DNA of 64,000 nt, taken from Eopsaltria australis (taxonomy: Eukaryota > Chordata > Aves > Passeriformes > Petroicidae). The notes beneath the pieces are model-generated. The model was not told where the DNA came from. It ran no database searches and saw only the letters and a list, made by a program, of their open reading frames with translations. Each line of letters begins with the position of its first letter. Within the stretch, counting starts at the first letter, position 1. The position numbers and the translations under genes are program-made. Below, piece after piece: positions 13,683 through 23,652 of this stretch. Location: positions 5,608,501 through 5,672,500 of the forward strand of contig JAVTVJ010000072.1 of assembly GCA_034509425.1 (NCBI GenBank). The letters run 5' to 3'.

Positions 13683-16600
13683 TATGCTTAGTGGACTCAT
13701 TTTTCAAGCTGTTTTTTGTTTTACTTTTGTTTTGTTTCCTACTGCCAAACCATGACTGATTCAGATGGTCAAAATTTGTTCCTTCATTTTTGGAAAAAGA
13801 GGAAAAAAATGTGGGTTTATATAAAACTAGCAAATGCCATAACTTAATATTATGCTCCCAACTATAATTCTAAATTTATTTTGGGGAATTTTCACATCTA
13901 TTGCTGACTGAGGAGAAATATGATTCAATCATCATTACATGGAATATGTTTTAATTGTATTGGCCCTCGTGAACTATTGTATTATAGTTGCATACAAATT
14001 ACTTATTTTGCAAAATGTGCTGCAAAAAACTAATGAATATGCTTTGGGGTATTTGAATGAAGAACTAAACTCATCTTATTAATTAGCACAGTCCATTTTG
14101 TATATGTACTGTCCCTGCATCTTTTACGTTTTGTGTTTAATTATCAGACAGTTTGCAAGCATCGGTTATTTTTTTATTGAGGGCTAAGAGATTAATTGAA
14201 ATATTTTTTCTTTTCATAGGCAATAGGAAATAGAGTTTGAGATATGAAATATGACATGAAATATGAAGCAATGAATATGTATGAAATATTACATTTATTA
14301 ACTGTTATGTTTTATAATAGTGGAAGGTCAATGTCAACTGAGCCAGTTTAATTATTCAGACTTTGCATTTGACTACATTTCTACGTCTCCAAGTTAAGAT
14401 GCCTGAAATGTTCAAAAACATTAGAAATCCTAAGGAGAAAAGGTGTTTTCCCCTTGTAGTATACCCTTGCAGCCTTCACTGTACACAGTACATTTCATGC
14501 ATCATTTCTCAAAATAAGTCTTTGCATAATAACATATGCATCAATAACATGCCAAATATTCTTAGGGATATTCTCTGCCCAAAACTGTGTTGCCATTTAT
14601 TTTTCCTTGTTGAGGAATTCAGATAAAAAGTGGTAGATGTAGTAGAAAAAATAGCCAGTTGAATATTTGTTATCTTTTTTTGACAGCTGTCTGTCTCTCA
14701 CAAGGGATCCCCAATGTACAGTCAAGCTAACAAATAGCTTCATAGGCTATGGTACATTAAACTGGAAAACATTTTTTGCTGTTTTTTCCCTTAATGCTAG
14801 ATAAATAGCAATTAGGTTAAGCTGGATTCAAATAGGATTCTGCTCGGATTTGTCATCAGAAAAATCAATATTTCATTTGATGAAATTGTTAGTCAGCCTA
14901 ATAAACTGAAAATATCAGAAAAATCCATGGTTCACTTTTAATTCCTATCCTTTGGTTACAATCATAGACATTATCCTTATTATTTTCATTTTGAATAGAA
15001 AGAGGCATCACAAAATCTGAGTAAGCCCTTTCAGAATCAAGGACAACAGGATATAGACCAGAGTGTCTGAGCGTACTCTCTCTATGCACTTCGAACTTTT
15101 TAATAATTCTAAAAAATGGAGCTACACCATCCTGTTGTTACCACAAGATTCACTCTGTAAACTTCTGCACTTGGAGGAAAACTATCCTGTGCATAGGGTA
15201 AGTAATCCTCTAACTAGGTAATCTGAATAAGGCAAAAATAAGGTAATCTGAAATTTTCCCTGTGCAAAGCCATTCACTGTGAAGTCACATGTTGCAGCAT
15301 GTCTATTATATTCTACTACTTAGCATTGAAAAACATAAACTTATGTTTTTAATGTACAAACTCTTCTTCTGAGCTGAATATGTCTACAACATTACAGCAT
15401 AAACATTCCTTTTCTTCTGAGGAAAAGAACAGTAGTTTTCAGTTAGTGTTGCATGCACTATCCTAATGGTATATCTTTATGTGACAAGTCAGGATAAGGC
15501 AATCATATTCATTTGACATAGCTCATCACACTTTTCAAGCATTAGTACTTATTTGCAGTTGTAACTGGTTAAATGGTACATTAAATGAACCAGAACATGA
15601 GAAGTCACAAATACCTTTAATTTTTCCTTCCCTTTAAGTTTCAAACTTTTTAAAAATTAGAATATTGTATCCAGTCTTAACAGATTAAAACAAAAAATTA
15701 AAATTATCTAAAATGCTCAAAATGTGCATCCCCAGCTTCCAGTTCTAAATTTCTTCTGCCTGCTGCATTAGGCACCACAATCTAAACTGGAGAGCTCCTC
15801 CACAACATGTGTTCTCAGAGATATTAGCAAAACTGAGAGTATGTGGGAAGAGGGCAGAGTGTTTAGTGATGCAGTCCCACAGTCCTTTTGACTCTCTGTG
15901 GGAGGTGCTTGTGGAAGTAGCCCAAACAAGACTCTGCAGCTACAGATGATTTTTTTCCCTTTTGAGTAATGTTGAGAAATAGCAAAAAGGTGTCATCTCT
16001 GCTTGCAGGGGGTGCATAACATTTAGTGGATATAGAGCCTAAGGTAGTAAGAGCTGCTACTCTGTTTTATTTCCATTGCAAATTTCATGTAACAGTGTGG
16101 AAATGTCACATCAGACACCCTCTCTTTCAACTGCCTCTGTTCTTCAATATAATTGTTATCTCTCTATTTCCATTTTGGAAAGCTTGGTGTTTAGAAACTG
16201 AGGGTCAACTACTCAGTTTAGGATAAATTATTAAGGCTCCTGGAGTTAGGGCAGCTTACTCCAGCTGAGTATTTTTATGCCCTGAATAAAATAAAAAAAA
16301 GAATCTGATAAATAAGCTTTGTAAGAAGACTGTTATTTGACCTTTATCATAGCAAAATGTTAGCAATTCACATCATGCTTGTCTGTGACCCTTCCAATCA
16401 GGAAGACATTTGATATTGCAGAGACAATTTAGGTCTAATGTAAGGCAAAAAGTTGCATAACAAAACCACTAAAAGATATTTCCTCTTAGCAGAAAATTCT
16501 CCTGTCTACAGCCTTCACGAAAATGGGAGAACATTGTGTGGAGGGATTTAGTACTCTATTTCTTATCTTTGTTGATATTTTTTCCCTTAAAAAAAAGATA

Positions 16601-18649
16601 GGAGAAAAAGTGGTGATAAAAATACCTCATAGAAGGTTGTAAGATTTCTTGTGGGAATCAAATGGTACAATGTGTATTGTGTGGTTCTGTGGGGATAGGG
16701 AGGAGCTGGTTATATTATCTAAAATGGAGGCTGAGAAATAGATGTCAGGAGATGGAAAACAAAAAAAAAAAGGTAAGGGAATTTACTTTCCTTCCCAGGG
16801 AGAGCAGATTAAAACTGGTCTCTGAGGCAAATTCTTAAAGTTCTAGTTCTATCTGATCTTGTGATAATGGCCACTGAGAAGAAGGAAAAATATTTAACTA
16901 AAACACCTCACTCTCTGCTGTGGATTTGGGACACACAGTGGTAATTTTCAGTGCTCATGTTTGAGTTTGACTACAAGCAAAGGTATGCAATATATCCTTC
17001 TGAAAGCCCTAAGGTATTTTGTCTTGGGAAAAACAAATTACTTAGCAGCTCTTGGTTTAGAATGATAGAGTCTGTCTGGGAGCTCTTTCTTTTTCTGCTG
17101 TTCCTATCTGCAGAACTGTAAAACCCAGTTTTAGATACCTAGACTTCAATTCTAATCTCAGATATGCAGGTATGCCAAAATATAAGCGGCTCCTTTAAAA
17201 ATCCTACTTCCTACTTGGCCCATGCAGTCATTAATTTTGGTGCTCATGTGTATGTGATTAAAATAGAGCTCTCAAAGAATCAAATCTGTACCATCTGCAG
17301 GAACAAATTCTGAGGCTAGAGGAAACATATACATTGTATTTCAGCAATACTACCTGAAAGATTATTCATGTTCTGTGTCATAGATTTCTAGGTTAATTCA
17401 AGTGGTAAGATGCATAAATTAACATTCATATTTATAGGCTGTGGATTTGTTGACTGAAATATAGAATAGATAACTTTTGTTGGCTAGCATGAATTTCTGC
17501 AAGATTACGCCTTAGACATCAAAATTCTGGGAGTTGCTGCTTACTCTTCCTGCAGCAGCTAGAATACATACATTGCTAGGGAAAACTTAATTTAATTAGG
17601 TCAGTTATCCTGACACCTATTCTACTACAAAACAGGCAATTTTCACATTATGTAGGGAACAATTAGTAAGAAATATTTAAATACTCACATAACTTCATTA
17701 TAAAGCCTGCTAGCAGGAGCTGAGTAGTATCTAAATTATTAGTACCTCATTTAAATTACTCAGCCTTCAAGAAAAATACACTTTTATTTGCTAATTAATT
17801 GCATATTCCTTCTGAGCTGCAGTCTTACTGATGTAAGTTTTTTATTCATGAATAAAACAACAATCATTTAGGTTGCTTTCTTTTGTTGGAAAAAATAGCG
17901 ACCGCAGGAAGTGAAGAGAGAACACATAGAGAAAACACACTTTAAAGAACTGTGTGAGCAAATTAAAGACTAACGAATCAAGTATTTGTAGGTGTCTAAA
18001 TAATTGACAAACTAATAGCTGTTTTGTCTTGCACCCTGGTTTTAATCAGTCCATGTTTTTTCCATTTTCTAAGCTTGTACAAACTGTGATGACTTTCTAC
18101 TGTTTTGTTCACCTCATTACTTTGATAAAAATGAGAAGTAGGGTGAAAAGAATACAGAAATATTTTCATCGAGAAAACCTCCAGCTCACCTGTCTGTACC
18201 TGTACTGTTTCAGAAATGTGTTGCAACTGAAAAACAGGAACATTAAAAACTCATTCTCTGGAAACCACTTACTTGAAAAAAACTGAGCTTCTTGTTCAAT
18301 GTGCAGCAAAACCGTGTAAGAAATGAGTTCTGGATGAGAAAGGAGCTCCCACTATCTGTCCACGTGCATGGCTTATTGGTTACTTGCCTAACATTAAGTA
18401 CTTACTTGCCGTCCCTAATTTAATCATACTTGGTAACTGATGCAAGAAGAAATACTTTGATCACATGTGTTCTGAATCTTTCAAATCACAAAATCATTAC
18501 CTATTCCTTTTTTCCTTTTACTTCCCTTTTTTATTAGTACACTGAAGAGGATTAATCTCCTGATAAGGACTTAATTTAATTGCTTAAAGTAAGGTAATTT
18601 GAATTTTGATCCTTGAATCAACGTGAACTTGATTTTTTATATATATATA
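13683..18649. other. Unique AT-rich non-coding DNA
   Basis: No gene or RNA is recognised. A loose array of ATGAAATAT-type units lies at about 14240-14290, and AGGTAATCTGAA is duplicated at about 15215 and 15241. Several TTAATTA-type homeodomain cores are scattered through the region, as expected at this base composition. The stretch ends in a short (AT)n run at 18639-18650, directly at the start of LTR 1. Confidence 0.55.
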
Positions 18650-18745
18650 TGGATTGGGTTTGCTTTGCCAGGTTTTGGTAGTGGTGGGGTTACAGGAGTG
18701 TTGTCTGTGAGAAGCTGCCAGAAGCTTCCCCCATGTCTAACTGAG

Positions 18746-18833
18746 CCAATGCCAGCCAGCTCTGGGATCCGCTGCTGGCCAAGGCTGAGCCAGTCAGAGG
18801 TGATAGTAGGGCCTCTGTGATGAGATATTTAAG
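18746..18833 (+). promoter_or_regulatory. LTR 1 core promoter (CCAAT and TATA-like)
   Basis: CCAAT lies at 18746-18750 and a TATA-like ATATTTAAG at 18825-18833, about 80 bases apart and inside the first 190 bases of the LTR. This is the expected U3 arrangement. Whether it still drives transcription cannot be told from the sequence. Confidence 0.5.
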
Positions 18834-18984
18834 AATGAAAAAATTGTTATTGCACAGATGTAACTGTGGCCAGAGAAGAGCAGAGTGAGGACATGTGAGA
18901 GGAACAATTCTGCAGACACCAAGGTCAGTGGAGAAAGAAGAGGAGGAGGAGGTGCTCCAGACACTAGAGCAGAGATTCCCCTGC

Positions 18985-19385
18985 AGCCCACGGTGCAGAT
19001 CACGGTGAAGCAGCTGTGTCCCTGCATCCCATGGAGATCCATGGTGGAGTAGATCCACTTGCACTTCATGGGGGTGATCTGTGCTGGAGCAGGTGGATGC
19101 CCAAGAGGGGCTGTGACCCTGTGGGAAGCTGATGATGGAGCAGGCTCCTGGCAGGGACCTGCAGGCCCATGCAGAGAGGAGCCCACACTAGGACAGGCTT
19201 CCTGGTAGGACTTGTGACCCTGTAAGGGACTCACATTGGAGCAGCCCGTCCTTGAAGGACAGCATCCCATGGAAAAGTGACCCACCTTGAAGTAGTTAAT
19301 GAGGAACTGCATCCTGTAACAAGGACTCACACTGGAGTAGTTAATGAAGAACTGTTTCCTGTGGGAGAGACCCCACAAGGGAGCA
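18985..19385 (+). repeat. Degenerate tandem units inside LTR 1
   Basis: Units of roughly 40-50 bases recur with cores such as CACGGTG/CATGGTGGAG, GCTGGAGCAG, GATGGAGCAG, CACATTGGAGCAG and CACACTGGAGTAG, each followed by a variable spacer often containing CCTG or CCATGG. GGACTCACATTGGAGCAG and GGACTCACACTGGAGTAG are the clearest pair. The units are too diverged to give an exact period by eye. Confidence 0.65.
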
Positions 19386-19556
19386 GAGGAAAGAGATATC
19401 TCCCCAAGCAGAGGCAGAAACAATGTGTAATAAATCGTCGCCCCCATTCTGCATCTTCCTGCAGTGCTACAGTGGAGGAGGTAGAACCCAGAAATGAAAG
19501 AGTGAGGAAAAGGTGTTTTTACTTTACATCTCTTTATCCTACTCTGAATTTGTGGT

Positions 19557-19562
19557 AATAAA
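19557..19562 (+). terminator. LTR 1 poly(A) signal
   Basis: AATAAA is followed 18 bases later by TTTGAGCCTGTTTTGCC. The same arrangement occurs in LTR 2, which supports this as the genuine polyadenylation signal of the LTR family. Confidence 0.6.
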
Positions 19563-19719
19563 ATCAATTAATATCTCTAATTTGAGCCTGTTTTGCCAGT
19601 GATGGTATTTGATAATGATGTCTCCTGGTCTGTACCTCAACTCATGAACCTTTGTTGTATTTTCTCTCCCCTGTCCAGCTGAGAAGGGGCACTATAGAGC
19701 AATAGCCAGGGTCAACCCA

Positions 19720-22700
19720 TGATATTGTATCTGCGTGTCTGTATATCTATCTATATATTTTGAAAGACACTGAAGAACAGGACTGTTTCCCTTTGTACAT
19801 GATAAAGAAATTTTAAATGTACCAATTCTGCTGGTGCAATTCAAGCTCCAAAGTGCCCATCATTACAAAGGGCCCCCAAACCCTGCATATTTAATGCATA
19901 GATTTAAAACCCTTATTAACTGAAAATCCCCACTGTATGCAAGATGAAAATGTTGTAGAGAAATAGTTAAAACTAAACCCATGGAAGCTGCTAGTAGAAA
20001 CAGCTAAAGCATATATTTCAGTATATATTAACTTTCATATCCTTAGTGGTGTGATGTGTGTTTTACAGTTGCTTTAGACAAAAACAAATATATTGAAGAA
20101 CCAAAACTTTCAGGGTTATTTAGGGCATGCAAAAGCTTTTTGTTTATTAAATGGAAAATGGCAGTCTTCCTTCAGGAAAAGTCTGGACACTTGTTCAGAT
20201 TCTCTTTTCATTCTAATACCTAATTTATTCTTAGTGGATAAAAAAATAACTGCAGTACATAAAAATATACATGTTTTAAATCCTGGGAAGATAAAGCCAA
20301 GCCCACTGCACATGTATAAATACTACAAATAAAATACAAATAGAATACAGAAATGAAAGAAATGTGCAAATGTATAAATAATGCAAATGAGGATGACTGT
20401 GGTGTTTTCAGAAAACATAAGCATAATGAAAAAATTTAAAAACTCTGTTAAACTGAAAACTAGCTGTAAGCCAAAGAAGGCAAGTTTTACTTATTAAAAT
20501 CTTCATAGATATCTATAAATGGCCTTTGTTGCTGGTAAACATCCAGCCTAGGTTTGAACCAAAGCTGAAATAAAGAAATAACAAATGAAAACCTTAGTTA
20601 CAACAACATTGCCACTATAAATTCAAGAATGTTGAAAAAAACAAGTGTCAGAATTAATATGACTGTGCAGTTATTTAGATTTCCCTTTATTATAATCATT
20701 GTGAATGTATTTTGCCATTGACACTCTTGTGTCTAAAACACAAGTCACATGGAGGTAAAGAGAGAATCAATAAAGCTGATTCACCCGTGAGATGAAAACA
20801 GCATGTGCCAACATTTCACTGAAAGAAAGAAATTTCCCTGAATCTAGTCTTTCTGCTTCAGACCCAGCAGCCTCTATCAGGAGAGTTTAGTGCCTGTTCT
20901 TCCATGCACTTCATCTTATCCGACTTTCTCCTGACCTTTGAGCTTTGCTTTTCCCTATCTTTTGATCTGACTTTTCCATTCCTGACAGTCTCCAACGGGG
21001 TTATTATCCAATCTGTTTATTCTAAGATTTCCCAGTCCAACCTAATTCTTCCTCTATTCTTCCTCTTTTATTTTTTTCCTGAGTTGCAGTTCTCTGCTGC
21101 AAGCATGTTACCCGTTCTTGCCTAGTCGATATAGATCTCCCTTTCCTGAGTTCTAAGCCTGGATTTCCAGTGTCCTCATGTCAATATGTTTATCTGCTTA
21201 GTTACAGTTATAAACTAATGTCCTAAACTTCTCTTCTCCTGTCTTTGTTTAAATACAAGCTTTTTAGATAGATTTTAAATTTTAGAAGTAAGACTGAAAT
21301 CTTTACATGGAAACTAATTGATGCCAGTTGAGAATAAGGACATATTATAGAGAAATTGCTTGGGGTATCTACTATGGACTTTTTTTGAAACTTCCACCTA
21401 ATAGATCCCCTTTTCAGTGGTTTATAACTTTGCGAAACTTTAAAGTTAGGTATGAATTTTTTCCATGCTGTGTGTCTGCCCCAGGTTACACTTAGCTAGT
21501 TTCACTCAGAGCAATACAGCTTTTTATAGGAACAAGGCTCTGCAAAATGTAGCAAATGTTAAGACAGAAAAAATAGCAATGTTGAGAAGACAAATAATTT
21601 TCATCAAGCCTTCACCTACTGTTGTCACGACCTCCACATGAAAATTCACAAAGAAATTAATCACTCATTCTTTAGAGAAGGTTATGCACTAGCAGTGGCA
21701 GAGATCCTATGCAAAAATGAGTGTGATCAGGTAATTAAAATCTTCCTCATAATGCAGGTGCACAGGACACAATTAGAGCTGTACCAGAAACCATAATTTG
21801 GCCTTAATTTTCAGACTTTAACTTTCACAACCTCATAATGCTGTTTTAGGATCATGGCATCTCTACTATGGGAAGCAGTAAGTTTAGCAAAAATATCTGC
21901 ATAATATTTGTTCTTTATTTTCCCTAATTAATATAATTTCATTTTTTATCTCTGTCCTAAAACAGCAGTAATAAAAAAGAAAAAAACTGAGTCAGGTAGG
22001 AAATTAAAAGGCTTTGTTCTTAAGAATCATTAATTTTATCATTTACCTTTAAAATAACCTTTCATGCTTGGTACTCTTCCAAATTAAATTATATTTTAGA
22101 CTATATTGGCTGAGGTTGGTTTAGCCTCCATATTCTTGTTATCTGACCTGAATAAATATGATTTCTTTCCTGAAATAGCATGTTTGATGTAGGTGTGGAC
22201 CATTGTTGAAGATATTATCTCTCTCCCAGTTTGTCATGAGGAAACCAGCTTCTGATCTTGTTTTGATCTTTTACTGTGGTGAAATCATTGACAACAAAGC
22301 TTGTGTTTGACTTGGATAAAGGTCTGATCAGATGACTTGAATATATTCAACACTTAAATGTGATATATTGCTTGAATTAATAGGTTCCCCTAAAAACTAA
22401 GCATTATTTTTCAGACGATTAATATTCCCTAACTTCAATTTCATTATTATGTCTACATTGACATGGGGTTATGTAAGTTAGCTTCAGCAGTGAGCTTGAG
22501 TTCTTTAATGTTATAACCTCACTTTTTTTTTACTTGCCTTTCTAAGTAGTCACTTTCTAAGTAGTCACTGTTTAAAATATATATATATATCACAGGTTCA
22601 TATAGGTTTACCATGGATTAAAAGGAATTATGCACCTAAGCCCTAATAAAACTCAGAAAGAGTTAAGTAGCTAATTCTCAGGCAGTTTTAAAGACCAATG

Positions 22701-22761
22701 GATAACTTTTAATTAAGACAATTCCATAACTTATTTGGGTCAAAAATTAGTTTTTATTTGA
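19720..22761. other. Unique AT-rich non-coding DNA
   Basis: No gene is recognised. Features are a run of TATCTATCTATATAT near 19741-19760, repeated ATGTATAAATA-type words around 20310-20390, and an exact tandem duplication of 15 bases at 22538-22567. An (AT)n run of about 14 bases lies near 22576-22590. Open frames are short and unremarkable. Confidence 0.55.
22538..22567. repeat. Exact tandem duplication, 2 x 15 bp
   Basis: CTTTCTAAGTAGTCA at 22538-22552 is immediately repeated without change at 22553-22567, then followed by CTG. It looks like a recent local slippage duplication. Confidence 0.9.
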
Positions 22762-23652
22762 ATTCACAGAATAAGCTGAGTTGGAAGGGACCCTCAAGGA
22801 ATACTGAGTCCAGCTCCTGGCCCTGCACAGGACCATCCCCAAGAGTTACACCATGTGTCCAAGTGTGTTGTCCAAATGCTTCTGGACATTCTGGTCATTC
22901 TGGTGCTGTGACCACTTCCCTGAGGAGCCTGTTCCAGTACCCAGCCACCCTCTGGGTGAAGAACCTTTCCTAAGATCCAACCTAAACCTCCCCAGACACA
23001 ACTTCAGACTTTTCTTTTGGATCCTGTCACTGGTCTCCACAGAGAAGAGATCGGTGCTGCCCTTTCTCTTCCCCTCATGAGGAAGCTGCAGACTGAAATG
23101 AGGTCTCCCCTCAGTCTCCTCCAGGTTGAACACAACAAGTGACCTCAGCTGCTCCTCATTCAACTTCCCCTCCAGGCCCTTCACTATCCTTATGGCCCTC
23201 CTTTGGATGCTCTGTAATAGCTTAATGTCTTTTTTATATTGTGGCAACCAGAACTGCCCCCAGCACTCGAGGTGAGGCTGCCCCAGTGCAGAGCAGGACA
23301 ATCCCCTCCCTTGCCTGGCTGGTGATGCTGTGCCTGATGCACCCCAGGACAGGGTTGGCCCTCCTGGCTGCCAGGGCACTGCTGACTCATGGTCAACTTG
23401 CCCCTGACCTGGTCCCCCAGGTTCCTTTCCACGGCACTGCCTTCCAGCATCTCATTACCCAGTCTGTCTGTACATCCAGGACTGCCCCATCCCAGCTGCA
23501 GAATCCAACACTTTCTCTTGTTGAACTTTATAGGGTTGGTGATTTCCCTCTAATTTTTTGAAGTCTCTCCAAAGGGCCTCTCTGCCTTCAAGGGAGTCAA
23601 CAGCTCCTCCCAGTTTTTTTTTCTGCAACTTGCTTTGTATACCTTCCTGTCT
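22762..23652 (-). mobile_element. CR1 LINE (CR1-J-like), 5'-truncated, about 0.9 kb
   Basis: This is the best-preserved retroelement in the window. The left edge (ATTCACAGAATAAGCTGAG) is the reverse complement of the CR1 3' terminus. Reading the minus strand from 23652, the sequence keeps in order the CR1 landmarks AGTTTGCAGA-like, GGAGCTGTTGACTCCC, TTGAACAAGAGAAAG, GGTAATGAGATGCTGGAAG, TTGACCATGAGTCAGCAG, the reverse-transcriptase C-terminal region and the 3' UTR. The match to the abundant passerine CR1-J consensus is from memory. The element is truncated at its 5' side and is followed by T-rich DNA. It is inactive: it lacks the endonuclease and most of the reverse transcriptase, and its frame is broken. 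Confidence 0.95.
22846..23652 (-). pseudogene. Decayed C-terminal part of CR1 ORF2 (reverse transcriptase)
   Basis: In an intact CR1, ORF2 encodes an endonuclease and reverse transcriptase that copy the element RNA into a nicked target. Only the last quarter or so remains, and consecutive pieces lie in different frames. One frame carries GGAVDSLEGREALWRDFKKL (about 23560-23640). A second carries MLEGSAVERNLGDQVRGKLT and SQQC (about 23390-23450). The third carries YKKDIKLLQSIQRRAIRIVK, a TDLFSVETSDR step, GRFRLDLRKG and a terminal HLDNTLGHMV. These match the usual CR1 order: SSAERDLGVLVD-like, then LERVQRRATRM-like, then GRFRLDIRKKFF-like. The stop at 22846-22848 sits where intact elements end, so about 84 bases of 3' UTR follow it. 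At least two frameshifts are needed to explain the frame changes. The catalytic reverse-transcriptase residues lie upstream of the truncation. Confidence 0.9.

Larger units (their letters stand above)
18650..19719 (+). mobile_element. Solo LTR 1 of an avian endogenous retrovirus (ERVL-like)
   Basis: The element opens with TGGATTGGGTTTGC and closes near GGGTCAACCCA. In order it holds a CCAAT box at 18746-18750, a TATA-like ATATTTAAG at 18825-18833, a region of imperfect tandem units at about 18985-19385, a poly(A) signal AATAAA at 19557-19562, and a TTTGAGCCTGTTTTGCC motif just after it. From memory this matches a passerine LTR of about 1 kb. No primer-binding site, polypurine tract or retroviral gene lies beside it, so it is a solo LTR. 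The last bases of the family end appear missing. I could not find a clean target-site duplication, partly because the 5' flank is an (AT)n run. Class assignment to ERVL is inferred. Confidence 0.85.

Noticed and set aside
18794..19567. A 257-codon minus-strand open frame, the longest in the window
   Set aside because: It runs antisense through the LTR 1 repeat, has no recognisable domain, and its low stop density follows from the GC-rich tandem units.
20545..20560. GGTTTGAACC as a pol III B box of a tRNA
   Set aside because: No A box, acceptor stem or cloverleaf can be built around it.
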